A stretch of DNA of 64,000 nt from Dipetalonema caudispina (Eukaryota > Nematoda > Chromadorea > Rhabditida > Onchocercidae). This document shows positions 13,382 through 26,607 of the stretch, one piece after another. The notes beneath the pieces were generated by a model that worked only from the letters and a program-made list of their open reading frames with translations, ran no database searches and was not told the DNA's origin. The DNA lies in contig JABVXV010000001.1 of the NCBI GenBank assembly GCA_013365325.1, positions 558,001-622,000 on the forward strand. Direction: 5' to 3'. Numbering within the stretch: the stretch's first letter is position 1; each line of letters starts with the position of its first letter. The position numbers and the translations under genes were made by a program.

Positions 13382-13666
13382 TGTATATATTGCAGTATGA
13401 AAGATGATTGAAAGGAAGGAAGGGAATGATAAAAAGGATAATTTGGTCATCGTTATGAGGATCTGCCGTTGCACTCTACAACCGTTCGCATAAGTGGTAG
13501 CAATTATCTGGAGGCTGTCGTATGTGTCATCTGTTATCGCTTATGATTTTGATGGTATCATGAGTATGTTGAAGTATTTGGTGCCACTACTTACAACTTA
13601 TATACATTAGATCTTAGCGCCAACGGTACGTGTTGATTGTCTCCGGGAGAAACGTACTTTCTACGA

Positions 13667-16600
13667 ATGGCTGCCTGCACTCTTGCAAAGGTTCGTTTTA
13701 TTTTTATTTTCCATTATTTCCAATTAAAACCTCAGGATATTCGCCATTTCTGTTGAAATTATTCCAGTTGTAAATAGTGTAACTACTATTGCTGTCCATT
13801 TATTTTTATAGCATTTAACAATGCCGAAAGTGCCAATGAAGTGAGGAGAATATAAGATTGCACGTGGGTAGTTTATGTATTTGTCAATTTTTGATTTCCG
13901 ATTTCAACTTTTTATTTCTTATTTGATTCATCTTCAAGACTTAACTTTTTAAATATTTATTAATTGTGCAGCCTACTATCACTTCTGCTCTCCAGTAACT
14001 TGTGTTCTTTGTACTGCTATTTCAACAAATTCTATATCTCAAAGTTCTTCTGTTAAAAGACGTATTAACTGAAATGTTCATTTAGTTCATTTCTTGAGTG
14101 TGAAATAACGATATGATGGTTTTCTGTGACTTTTTGAACAATCTTGGAATTTAGTACCCAAAGCAGACTAGAGATATTTCATTTTAGGTTATGCTCGCTT
14201 TTCATAGAGTTTACTTTGTTCCGTATTGGAAAATAAAAATGTAGTGCGATTACCTGAGACCGTTGCTTATCTTCGCTATGTGCTGTAGGAGGATTGACTT
14301 TTGTCGTACTTACCTTACCCGTTTTTAGACCCACTCCTCTTAATAATGAAGTAATGCTTCATTGTGCACATAATTATTCTGTATGAAAATGCATCATATA
14401 AGTAGGGCGTAATGATATGAATGTTCGGAAATGTTATCTGATGGGGGGACTGAAAGTTTCCATTTGAAACGCATGAGTGGTGCAATGTTTCTATAGATTT
14501 TGATTAATCGGAAATTTGAATTCATCCTTAAAAAGATTGTCATTAAGAATTCATCCTCAAGAAAATAAATCATGTGTGCAAATCTAAGGCTTGACCGCTT
14601 AACAAGGAAGATGCAAAAACGATTCATGACAGGTATCTTTTACGGCTAACAGGCGCGTTCCATTTCATATAATAATAATCACTCGAAGTTATGATTTAAA
14701 AATGTAAAATAAAGCAACCTTGAGCCCTTTACCTTCTTACATGTCTTAATGAACGATTTTTCTTCTCTCTTTAACTTTTATACGCGGTTCGTAAGTTATA
14801 CATAAACAGAAAATATACAGCGTAGAGCAATTCAGAAAGAATGTGTATTAGCTAAAGGCTCCGTATGTGGTAGAGATATTACTGAAAGCAAATCTACTCA
14901 ATTCATATACATGCAGTTGGTCACGTGTACGATTAATTTGTAATGCTGCAAAAATAATTATTAGAATGTTAGCTGGATGGATTTTGGTTTCTGATTAATC
15001 GGACCGTTTTATGAACTAAGCATTTCATTTGAACTGTCTTTTATGCGTTTCAGACATATATCTTCCAGCGAAAATTTCAGTACAATAGAAGCATTGGGTT
15101 AACAATTTAGTAAAGTTGTTCTTCACTATGTAATATACTTTCAGCTTGATTCACTATCTATGAGAATCGCTCAATCGGCTCCGCTCAAAACGCTTAAGTA
15201 TTTTCGCGTGGCTGTACCGCAAGCTCTTACTGGCCAAACTCTTGTTGCATTTTTACAAGTTTGCATTTCTCTTCAATTCAGCACAAGTTTTTTTAGTCGT
15301 TGCTAAGGAAATCATATTTTGTAGTATCTGTTAAAGCAGATTGTTTTTTGAGTTCCGGCATATCATTTTGACAGAATTTTTAAAGATTACTACACGTATA
15401 GGTTATGTTGAAATAATTTCATGAGATAGCTTGCTGTTTAACATTTGTTTAATATTTCTCTCAGAAATTCCATGCATAATATGCTGTCTCGCTGCTAACG
15501 CTGGAAGAAATGCTGCACTGTACGATAGCTCGGTCCAATGGTCCTGGGTGATATAATACAATCCAAAAGAGCTTTTTCGCTCGCCAAAATTTGTCTTCCC
15601 TTCCTTCATCCTCTTTTCCTTTGTAACCCACAGCACGCAAAAGAGAGCAGAAGCTAATTGATTTTTGAATCATGATTTTTTACATTATGCGTCAGAGAGA
15701 CTAATCGAAAAATTGCAGGAGTTGATGGCTTTTGATGATCTCGCCGATGCGCTGCACTTAGCAACTTTACTTCTTCAGCACGGTTATATATTTCCTGTGA
15801 TCGAGCATTCACTGCTTGTCAAGGACGATAATACATTATATAGATTGCAACTGCCATATTTCTGGCCCTCGCATGCTACGCATACTGATAATGTAGAATA
15901 TGGTAAGATTTTTCATTGGTTATTAAAGGATATCAATGACGTCGACTATCGTTTAATATGAATAATATTAAACTTTATTTCATGTTTTACTTTATCATGT
16001 TGTGCGTTTCAGAATGCTGAAAATTCTTTCTATTCGTTGGTGAATGAAACGGAGGGAGAAACCTCTATTAAATAATAAAACCTAGAAAATATTGTCGATG
16101 AAAGCGTTAAAATGAATGTGTTTTGTTTTTAGCAATCTACCTTAATAAACGACTAATGCGAAATGAGCAGAAGCATGGCTTAGAAGAAGATGAAGTTCAG
16201 GCATACAATAAACTTCTCGAGCTCCTGGGCCATATGTGGGATTTTATTACTATTCAAGCGGAAATGCAACTGAAAATTCAGAAGGTCTATTTGGTGATAC
16301 TAGCTACGTTTTTATGGTTTATTAGTCACATCATTAATTATTAAGTGAACATTGTTAAGTCATTGAAAGGATTAATAAATGAATTTAAATTTCACTTTAC
16401 ATTTTGAAATCAATTGTAAATGTTAGTATTATAAGATGTCGACATTGATCATGATGCATATTGGCTCAATGAATAAAGCAAAATTTATTGCTTTAATAAT
16501 CAACTCATTGCTGAGCAACTTACCATTAAACTTGCTTGATGAGCAATTAATTTTCGGATTAACAAAGTAGGTGAGAGAAATGTGTTTGCAGGAAAAGAAA

Positions 16601-18920
16601 AAGAGTGACAAAGTTGTATATGATAGTGAAGAAAGGGCATTTTGGAGAACCCGAAGGCCTGGACAAGCAAATTGTCTCGAACAACACATTCAGGTTACTC
16701 TTTTATCCGAAAACTTAGAAAAATTAATAGAGTTGGAAAGCATTACTCTGAATTTGGCCTAAAAGGATACACGTTGATATTCCGGATATGAAGACACTCT
16801 ATGATAATCATTGAGTATTAAAGTGAAACTATTAGCTTAAGTTTGCGGTCTGATAACAGTAAGGTTAATATTATAAGAATGGAGCTATCACAACAATATT
16901 ACGATTTTGATAATGAGAAAACACTTCTGGCTGACCTTTACTGACGGGCAATAAAGTGTGTCTCCTGTAATGCAGCATTTATTTAGCATCATATTTTTTT
17001 GAAAGTCATACAGTTTCAGAAGAGGGAAAAGAAATTACGAAAGCGTACTGCTGCTGTTTATCAAAAAGAACTGGAACGGTTGAGATTCACTTTGAAAACG
17101 AAACCATGGCTAAAAGCTATGAAAGCGAGTGAAACGTAAGTATTTACCATTAGTTTTTTTTTGTTCCGCAAAACAAGGATAAAATGAAGTTTGTTTTCCT
17201 AATTAGCGAAAAAGAGTGGGATGCATAGCGTTTTGTAAAATATCGAGGTGTAAAGGAAATTTTTTCCGTTTTACCGTTAGTAATGAAAAAAGTGCAGATA
17301 CAAAGAAAATGTTATACTGTTTACCTGTTATGATACAGGTTGAGATAGCTCGGAATTGAATGTTCTTCGTCTGTTACAATGGGTTTGCTTAATACAGCTA
17401 CGTATATCAAATGACACTATAAAATTTAGGATGGTGTCGTGGTGCGAACAGTTTCATGACTATGATCCTTTTATATCAACTCCACAACCTAGTAATCCGT
17501 GGATATCTGATGACACTAATTTATGGGTGCTAAACACTGACTCGTAAGTTTTACTATTGCATTTGCCAGCAAGAAGTAATTTTGCATAATGCTGTATTGC
17601 CCAGCACTCAGCAAATATTATTTCGTCACAGTTAAATTATAAAAAGAAAGTAGAAGATATTCACTAATTATAAAGTGATTATTAAAATAAAAAATAAAAC
17701 CACTATTTTGGAGAGACCCTCGAGAATTGTCCCATTTAATTAGTGAATATGTTCTCGTTAATAAAGGTTCACACTGGTTGCTTGTTGGTAGACTCTTTTA
17801 AGGTAAAAGTGGTGAAAGAAATTTCTTGTTTCCAGTATCTTACTAAATATGTTCTGTTAAATTTTAAAATCTTTGTACAAGGCCGTTATAGGGTGGAAGT
17901 ACCAACTGAACGACGGGTTAAACGGTGGGGCCTTTCGGTACAAGAACTTGTTCGTGATCCCATTGGGCGGCAAGTTCTTGAAACATTCCTAGAAAGCGAG
18001 TTTTCCTCTGAAAACATACGGTTTTGGATGGCTATTCAAGATTTGAAATTTTCTGCTAATGAGCAAGTAGAAAGGAAGGCGCAGCATATTTTCGAAGAAT
18101 TTTTATCGTCCGGTGCTCCTTGTCAGGTATGTTTTAAGACATTTGTTAATTACCTGGACTGGTTGCAGTCAGGGTTGTGTTTCATGATTTTCAAATCGAG
18201 GTGTATTCTACTGCATCTCGTCGACGACATCAGTTTAAAAAAACTATCAAGTCTCAAACATTCAAACTTGATCATGGCGACGAGTAGTTCTCTCAGTGTA
18301 CAAAACCATTAAAAGGGGAGAAAGTGTTCAGTTCAGGTCCATCTCTATAGGTAGAATCTATCATGTTGTTGCTGCATATTTAGAGTTGTGATGAATTAAT
18401 TAAGACTAGAACATGACTGATAACCTTCTTTGTTTTTAGGTAAATGTTGATTCACGTACTCTAGAAACTACAATGAAGTCACTGCAAGATAAGTCAGTAG
18501 CCAGACGGCATGCATTTTCCCCAGCTGAGGAGCATGTATTCACCCTGATGAGCAAAGATTCGTACCCACGATTTTTACGCTCCCAAATCTACAAGGGTGT
18601 ACTTTCGGCAGCTCAGCAACAAGTAATTCTTGTGAAATTAAATGATTCCGATATTTCTGTCTTTGTTAACGTATTTAAAATTACCGTTTACATCCGTTTC
18701 AGTTTGAGAATTTGTGTGTTTCGAATAATAATATAATGCTTTTCAGGGCTCAAAACGTCTTGGTTGGCGAAATTTCGTATTCAATATGGGTAACCAGAAG
18801 AAGGTGCCAGCTGCAGCCAGACAGCATAAAATAAGCCGTGACGACAATTCCCATACTTCACTTCCAAAACAACTCAGTTCCGATTCTCTCTCTGTAGTGA
18901 AAGCGCAAACACAAAGGTGA
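13667..18920 (+). CDS. eat-16: R7-family regulator of G-protein signalling, EAT-16 type
   Basis: GTPase-activating protein for Go/Gq-class G alpha subunits, acting with a G beta-5 partner in neurons and muscle. Exons: possible first exon 13667-13690 (MAACTLAK); 15145-15258 and 15719-15902 (DEP domain, ...VPQALTGQTLVAFLQ / ADALHLATLLLQHGY, then LPYFWP); 16133-16284 and 16592-16693 (R7 helical extension, SEERAFWRTRRPG); 17020-17135 and 17430-17543 (G-gamma-like domain, ELERLRFTLK...DPFI..PSNPW); 17882-18126, 18440-18622, 18747-18920 (RGS domain, RWGLSVQELVRDP, ESEFSSENIRFW, KDSYPRFLRS). The ending KRLGWRNFVFNMG favours EAT-16 over EGL-10. The first exon is a guess and would need a 1.45-kb intron. 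The junction 17543/17882 is out of phase by one base, so a tiny exon, an odd acceptor or a base error lies there. Stop TGA at 18918. Confidence 0.82.
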
Positions 18921-19147
18921 AGTTTTTTTTTTCTTGCATTTTCGCTCAAAAATCACGAGAAGTTACCAGTATATAAAATCAATCACAAATGCTCCTAAAA
19001 TTACTTATTTTCGATATAAAGGTTTCCTGCTGTTGAACTCGCAAGACTTCAAAGATGGTTGGAAGTAAAATATTTTTAGGTTATCAGCAGAATCTTTTAC
19101 AACTATATCGAATACATAACAAGAATAGATATATGGACCACTGATAT

Positions 19148-22100
19148 TCAAAATGCCAGTGGCTGTGGTAGAACAATGGATGATGATGATAATGTTTTAA
19201 ACGGTTGTTGTTCGTTTGGTGCTAATTTGGTTCCAATTTGTTGGTTGTTACCGTTACTACTATTTTCACCGTTACCAGTGCTCGCTAAAGCAATGAATAG
19301 CTGAAGGCGTATTTGAGCGATTTCTATCAGCCCATTACTGAACAGCCTGGTTTTATCACCGCTTAGAAGCGTTTTGCCATCAACGTATATTGCAGGCTTT
19401 CCAACATTGGTTAAGAATACTTCCACTGTTTTGGCTTGCTCATTTTGTATTATTCTCAAAATAGCTTGTTTTCGACTGATTGTTGCAACTGGTCCTTCCA
19501 GAGCCAGATTAATATCAACCTGAAAATGCGAAACATAGTTTATGAGCAGGTCTGTAACTGCACTGACTCATTACATTAATTTAAAATTTACTAATGGAAT
19601 CGTCAGAGTACATATTTCAAATGTGACGTAATTGGTTAGTATTTCATAATCTGCGAGTGCAGGTTTTCTATCTTGTATTATTTTCCTTGTCTTCAAATTG
19701 ATGATGCATAACGGATGACAAAGGCAGCTATGCTCAACCAAAGATGTGTTTCTGTGTATAGATTTCGGCTCCTACTCCAAGGAATAAACAATTTTTCTGA
19801 GTTGTTATTGCTATTACTATAAAATTTAAACAACTGCTCGAGAATCAAAACGGATATCTGATGTCAGACATATGCAAGCAGAACTACGCGTATATGTATC
19901 ATGAATTTCGATTTAGATTTCTATTTGTTATAATTATGGTAGTAACATACACTATGAAATTGTGTGTTGCGACCTATTAGAATGGTTTCGCCTCGCAGTA
20001 AGTAGCGCACCACACGCCCCTTCAAAACACCCCAAACACCTTCGCCCATTTGTGAATCATCGGATATTCCACTAACAGCTTCAACATGTACCTGGAAATG
20101 GCCGTTCTGAATAAAAAAATCAAGCAGTTCGGAAGTCCCAATCATAATAATTCACAGCTTCAAAAGCCTAACTCCAACAATCATCAAATGAAAAAGAAGT
20201 GTGCTATGCTGTGTTCAGAAACAACATGTAAATTATCTAATAGCAATTTATTTAATTCAAGAAAGGAGGAAGAAGCTGCAAGATTTGTACTACGGACATC
20301 TCCTGGAACAACAAGTAAAAAAATAACTTTTTCCCATTCGAGCCAAGCACGTTCGGCCAAAACTGCTGCCTTGCACAAACGCGTCTCTTCGAAACTAATA
20401 TGCCGATCCCAGCCGCCATTCCATTCCAGGCTTTGTTCAATTTCTGCGAAATCTAGGACACGATTGCTAGCCTTCCTTTGATCTTGTAATAAATCCCAAT
20501 TTTTCATTTCCAGCCAGTGTTGCTGTAGAACAGATGCAGTGCGCGCATGATGGAATGCTTCTTTGTTTCGTCCCAATACCTGTAAATTGGAGACATTTTT
20601 GATTTTTACGAGTAATCTTTACAGAGATTATCATTAAATTCTATTATTAATATTACTATCCTCGTAACCATTGCAGTTAACTCCTTAAACTCTTTGCCAG
20701 GTAACAATAAAAAAATACAGAAGTAATCAATGGGAAGTAATCTCCAACCTGCTCAAACACCGTAAGGTCACTACCGGCAGTTGTAGACGGAATGGCTGAT
20801 AACAGCTCTTCTTCTTCAATAGTGAAAACTGTTCTCGATTGCACTGCACTTATGGTCTCCACAGAAAGATCTGCAATTCGCCTCTTTGCGATATTTGAAA
20901 CAGCCTGAAAAAAAAGCTCATTGAGACGCTTGTCAATGATTACGATTCATTTTTTCACAGAATTTTACTTGGCTGAAATTTGCTAGAATCTAGAACTAAG
21001 AAAACTAAAAAGATATTTATAAATAGAAATTTCAAGCAAAGACATGCGGTATTTCACTGAGAGACTTCAAATATGTCCAGAAAGATATGTTCATCATTCT
21101 AATAAATAATTTATTTTCATAATCTTCTGAACACTTCTGACAAAATTTACTGGGATCCAGAATGAAGCAAGCTTGAAATACGGATTTAACATCTAAAAGT
21201 GAATGGTAGGGCACACCAGACATATCAGTGATGAATGTCGGGTACATATCAGGGAAAAACAATGACGCGTTCTCTTTGTAGTTACTAATCTCAATCTGGA
21301 AATTAACAACTAAAATTATTCGAAGGTTGCACAGTTGCTAAAGTAAACACGTTATGAATCAATGACAGCTCGGCTAGCGAATAATAATGATTGATGTCCA
21401 AGCTATTGTTTAGTAAATCAATTCACAACTGATATTAGGGTGCTGAAAAAGATTTAACCCAACTCACGTTATCAAGTTCACATGTATTCCTGACGAAACT
21501 TTAATGCAATTAAGGTACAAAAGAGAAATACGCTAAAAAGTACGGTTCTATTGAGTGGGATAGCATCAATACCGGCTGTTTATTCTAAAAGAAAAATGTA
21601 ATGAGATAGGTCAGCCTATGACGAAAAAGACGAACGATTCCATGCCGGAAGTGAAAGTTTGCACAGTAAGCGATCATAGTGATACTAGGAGCACTGCGCT
21701 CGAAATCTGAGCGTTTCTGATAGGTATTAGTTAGTCGATAAAATTAGCTGAAACTTGTAATTCTTGACCTATTCCCTTCTCTACGTAAACAATTAAGTTA
21801 TATCCCTATTTTTTAAAAGGTAAAACAGAAAAAAACCTCATCGTACAGCAATTCATACCACCTCTCTTCAATCTCAGCTCGCGTAAAAGGACGTGAAAAA
21901 CGAACGGCTCCATGAACAGCAGCAAGACTGCTTACCTAAACATTTTGTAAATATAATTTTGGCAAAACTCGAGCAAGGAAATGATTGTAAAAAAGTCAAC
22001 CAAATTTCTGTGATTCTATTTCAATTAACAAAGGTATGTTGTCTGATATCATACCCGAGTTACTGCTGTTATAAGAGCAACATCATCTAATGCAGTCCAT

Positions 22101-23481
22101 TTTTTCAACGATTCAGTTAAACCGGTGCCGAGATTTGCTGTATGCGATGCTAAGGTTGCTAACTCTTTTGTTCGTGCTTCTTTACTTGCAGATCGTTCAC
22201 GTCTTTTCTAAAAAGTCTCTTTTGTAAATGTTTTGACAAGCTAAAAAACCTAACCAAATTATCATTATGTTATCTAAATTATTTAAATGTATAAATCTTA
22301 TTATTTATGATGTCTGAAGAACTTTGTAAGATCTTCCTATGACTTCATCAAGATACTTTACTTTTATCTAAGGTTCTAGAATTTTCGATCTCAAGTGCTT
22401 TGAATATCAAATGCGTACTTTATCAGCAAAAAAAACAGATTGCATCTGACAAACAGGTTTTCCTGGAAACTTCTTAAAGCTTTTAACTTCAACAGGAGCT
22501 CCAATATTGGTCTCGGTAGTACGCCACTGTCTCTTACCAAGTTTCACTCGAGCTGTGGTCTGAGTTTTTTCCTGAAGTAAAGACAAAGTTAAGAAACTTA
22601 AAACTGAATGAAGAACTGGTCAAGCATCTTTCATCAGTTAAGCGAATCTGCAACGTAATATCGGCAAAAGAGAGTTCCCTTAAAATGGGACAAAACAAAA
22701 AAGGTGTTCGCTCCAAAGTATCATCGTAATAAAAATCTTTTGGAGAAAAAGATACGAAGCGTACCACGAAACGATCTACGGCTTCCGGAGAATGATGCAA
22801 CCTTTCAGCGCTTGGTCGCTTTCTTTGCACTATTTTAGCTGTAGAAATACTATCGACAATTTCGTCATCAAATTTGGGTTTTCGAATTTCTCGATTAGAA
22901 CGACGCACTTTCAGTGAACCACTTTCATCATATACGTCTCTAAATTTTGTTTACTGAAGTTATCACTGTTTGTAACTGTTTTCTTCCTTTTATTTTGTTA
23001 ATTCACATAAAAGGGTTGACTTTACTTAATTTTCAGCAATCGTTAAATTATGATTCTTGAGCTCAATTTATTTTTGTAAGTAAACAAGCTCAACTTGATA
23101 AAATTTGAGAGACGAACTCTCGAATCTCGAACCATATTACCCTTTGTATAACAGTACTAGGAAGAATTTTAGCTCGTATTTCGAAATTTTAAATCTTAAA
23201 TCTGCAAGGGCCTTATCTATTAAATCAAAAAGAAGCGCTCCAAATGTGCAAGTCTCTTATTTAAATTAAGTTCGGATCTTTTAAGAGCTGTAGCAGGATT
23301 TTCACTGTGGCAGCAGCCGAAAAATGATTGAACTTTCAAGGGCAATCCCAATATGTCTTAATTTTAATTATTTTAATATTCACCTGTTATCAGGAGCGTT
23401 AAACTTCACCGTGGACGGTTGCGGCATGGACGAATTGGACATCGCGGGTTTCCGAATGGGTTCCACTCCCGTTATATCCAT
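19148..23481 (-). CDS. MCRS1: microspherule protein 1 homologue (MCRS1, FHA domain)
   Basis: Nuclear chromatin-complex subunit; in other animals it sits in INO80 and NSL/MOF assemblies. Exons on the minus strand, 5' to 3': 23481-23384 ([12 protein letters not shown]), 22939 to an unclear donor around 22660-22760 ([19 protein letters not shown]), 22571-22455, 22207-22055 ([17 protein letters not shown]), 21935-21837 ([21 protein letters not shown]), 20904-20749, 20579-20328 ([19 protein letters not shown]), 20091-19951 ([27 protein letters not shown] core), 19519-19148 ([14 protein letters not shown] ... [14 protein letters not shown]). The MCRS_N helical region and the FHA domain both align with human MCRS1 in order. 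An acceptor (GTTTAG) 6 nt before the ATG suggests trans-splicing. The second exon's 3' end is unresolved, and the Asn/Ser/Gln-rich tail is specific to this lineage. A 114-nt open segment in the large intron (21295-21182) could be an extra exon. Confidence 0.85.
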
Positions 23482-24266
23482 CGAAGTCTAAACTGTCCCA
23501 AGAAAATGAAAAAAAAATCAGCAACATAAGGATATCACCAACACTCCCCAAACAGAATCCCACGCCACAAATCTTCACCTGAAATTAATAATTATAGCAC
23601 TGTTCAGGTCACAAGTCCGGAACCGGTATTATAGCTTTCGAGTTTGCCAATTTCGGAAATCGATGGCGTCGATTTTAAATATTTCTCCCAAAGACAAAGG
23701 GACTAAAACTTTCTGAAGATTTTTAAGGAACTTTCACTGTCAACATGAGAAATGTCTGGGGTGAGTATTCATTGATCTTATATGGTCGTTGAGAAGCTAA
23801 AAATATATCATATGAGATCGAGACTTAAAAAAGATGCTCAATCTGGAAAATTTCGACAAAGCGAGTTGAAATACTGAGTACTTCCGTTAAATTTTATTAT
23901 TAAACAGTCAGTAAAATCAGTAACAGTAGAAACACAACATTTCAGTGAGCAGTAGACGGAGACAAAGTAACTTTTCACAGAAGTAATTTACAAAAAGATC
24001 AATGGAATACATGGAAATCATGTTAAAAAATGGCAATACATATAGAGTAGCAACGAATAATGCATTGTGTCAAGTTGGTTAGTAGTTGACACATGATGTT
24101 TGATGTGATAATACGGTCATCAAATACTCCATTTGTTCGCATACATAAAAACCATAACTAAATTCACCACTTTCCAGAACGAGCATTGTTAACCTGAATC
24201 AATGAATATGACCAGCAGTACAGATTCTCAACGATTTACATCACTATTACGACATAGTATTCTCTT
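23482..24266. other. intergenic, no gene seen
   Basis: AT-rich spacer between the MCRS1 start and the end of the next minus-strand gene. I see no exon, repeat or RNA gene in it. Confidence 0.5.
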
Positions 24267-26596
24267 CTAACTTTTCTGGTCAAGATTAGTGTTGCATCGG
24301 CGACGATTACTGAATTTCAAAAGAAACATTCAAGACCACGAAGAGTCTACAGGAACTTATTTAGGCATATTATTTCCTTTATTACTAACAGATCTATATT
24401 TATCAGAACAAAAACACATCGCTATATGACGAGAGTATACAACTTACTCTTTCAGCATTGAAGCCAAACTATGTTTAATAGCAAGAATACATTCTTGGAT
24501 GATGATGTTTCTGAACATTTGAGTGATAACATCTCGTGTATGGAGCCAAAACCGATCATACTTCTTTAAAATGTTACGATGTAGAAATCGAAGCCAGAAC
24601 GATATCACTTTATGAACTGCTGCATATAGAAGCCTTTCGGAACCCTGTAAAATGCCATAGAATACTATGACATGAAGGAGACAAAGAACTGAATTGATAT
24701 AACTCTATTTGTGAATTGATGCTCTCGGTAATCAAGAATCTTCATTCAGACTTGGCATCCACCAGCGAAAAATCTTCAATCAGCGTAAGATTAAGATCAA
24801 AAGTCATAATGTCAAAAGTCGGAAAAAGTATCAATTTCAACGCTGAATAATGATAATTTGGTACAATGCATTTTTCTCACAGAAACAATTTTTTTAAAAC
24901 ATACATTATCAGTACCAATTACACAGTACTGATGCAGCTTCACCAAGGATCCAGCATACACCTCCACCGGAGCAAAAACTGTTATAGGTCTTCTAATGGC
25001 TGAGGTATAACACAAAAAGGTAATCAGATCACGAAATTCCACGTCAAGATCTGCACACATTTGGCTTGCGGAAATGGTACCGTTGCAGAGTGAGCTGAAA
25101 TGATCACAAGAAGAAGAATCTACGAACTTAATAAGTAGGAAAATTTATGATTTAGAAAAGAAAAGAGAAAAGTTGAACTTTCTAGACAATTAGAAATCGA
25201 TCTCTCTCGATACCAGTCCCTTGAACTCTAATTTAAAGACTACAAGTAAATATGTACTATTCTCTTGATCATAATTTTTCCTCTAATGTTCTCTTCCTTC
25301 CTCAATATAAAAAAATAAAGAAATTCGGTTTCTTGAGAAACTCACTGCAACATTGTAAACTAAGAAACGAGATCTAGAACCTTTACCTATATTAATCTTC
25401 ATCTAATTATAGTAAACTCGTTTATTACGAAGGTCACCCAAGATATCAAGAATATACATTCGCATGGTAATGATCAGAGAGTACAGAAACGCATTTTCTT
25501 TTCTACCATATTAGTATAAGCTCTACTTCTTCCGTACTGTCATCAACAATACCTGATTCTTTCTCCAAATCAGAAGGTAGAAAGATTCAGCAAGACTTTT
25601 TAACCAAGAATATCTATAAGATAATGCTGCATCAACTAATGTTATTTCGCAATACTCGGAATTAAAATGACGGTAATCTTACTTGAATAAAAAGCTTAAA
25701 TGATCCAATTTATTTTTCCATTCAGCAATCTTAGGTGGAATACCCATTTCTTCAGCTGGTACCCTCATCCATGTTCTGTTTTGCTTATTCCGCAAACACG
25801 GCTGTGACAATCCTGCTTGATTGTCAACATTACCCGAAATCCTGGAAAAATTGCACTAAACACGTAATTTTGGTGTGATTCGATATAATCAACAGATGTG
25901 GTACGTATGATAGAAAAGTGAGATGAATTAGCATCTCAGTCATATTAACGACTGATAGCGGTCACTTTGTTCACTCTTACTGATATGAGGTGAAATTAAA
26001 GAGTCTTCAGCATCACGAAAACTCCATACTTAAGCAAAGAAGATAAGTAATTGGTAACGATGATGATTAATTAATTATTTATTACTTCAAACAAAAACAT
26101 GATACTATAGTTGGTTGTTCTGCAAGATTATAAAAGGATGGAGAAAATAAAATCAAGAGAAAGTAACTTACAAATAGACTGGTTGTGACGAAATTCGCTT
26201 GTCCTGATCGATTTGCGTCGCTTTACGCCTACTTCGCTTTACGTCTCTTAAACTCGATGTTGTACTTCCTGATGTAGAATTATTTCGCACAAACTGTCCG
26301 ATCTTTTGAAGAACTTGTGATTGTTGTGTATTTTGATTTCTTGTCAGCTACAATTTAAGTAATTATCTTTTACATTTCAACATCGAAAATGTTAAATGGG
26401 TCAGTAAAATTGATGAAAAAATTGCTATCTCTTTTCTTCTGCCAAAGACGATTTGTATTGCTATTATTATTCAACTAACAATCCGATTCGAAAAACAATT
26501 CAACAGAATACTTACCAATGGATAGTTTCGAATATTTTGCAAACAACACGCAACTGCAACGGCAAGCTGGACATCCACGTCACTTGTAAGCTCCAT
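24267..26596 (-). CDS. unrecognised protein, about 281 residues
   Basis: Six exons on the minus strand (coordinates good to about 1 nt): 26596-26516 (MELTSDVDVQLAVAVACC), 26347-26173 (Ser/Thr/Arg-rich linker ending RISSQPVY), 25841-25683 (RTWMRVPAEEMGIPP, KIAEWKNKLDHLSFLF), 25094-24905 (LCNGTISASQMCADLDVEF, RRPITVFAPVEVYAGSLV), 24644-24448 (RLLYAAVHKVISFWLRFLHR, KKYDRFWLHTRDVI, IIIQECILAIKHSLASML), 24309-24267 (NRRRCNTNLDQKS, stop TAG). The 24448 exon could instead read into TAA at 24446-24444, but the GTAAGT there is a strong donor. The phase between exons 2 and 3 fits only if exon 2 is 176 nt, one more than I count. An acceptor (TTTGCAG) 11 nt before the ATG fits trans-splicing. The C-terminal half is helical and looks globular. 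No family is recognised, so no function is assigned. Confidence 0.62.
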
Positions 26597-26607
26597 TATA
26601 ATTATGA

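Larger units (their letters stand above)
9410..13666. other. gene-free region between unc-38 and the RGS gene
   Basis: No exon could be supported. Contents: 3' flank of the receptor gene, a diverged tandem duplication at 10305-10543, an (AT)n run near 9718-9733, a dense GT/CA microsatellite cluster at 12795-13101, and an AT-only palindrome at 13352-13381. The minus-strand frame at 11157-11414 contains a Cys-rich segment (YSCKNCKCKFCSYEC) but no splice context or family match. Confidence 0.5.

Noticed and set aside
20086..20481. 131-codon plus-strand open frame
   Set aside because: It lies antisense to MCRS1 exons whose frame matches a known family.
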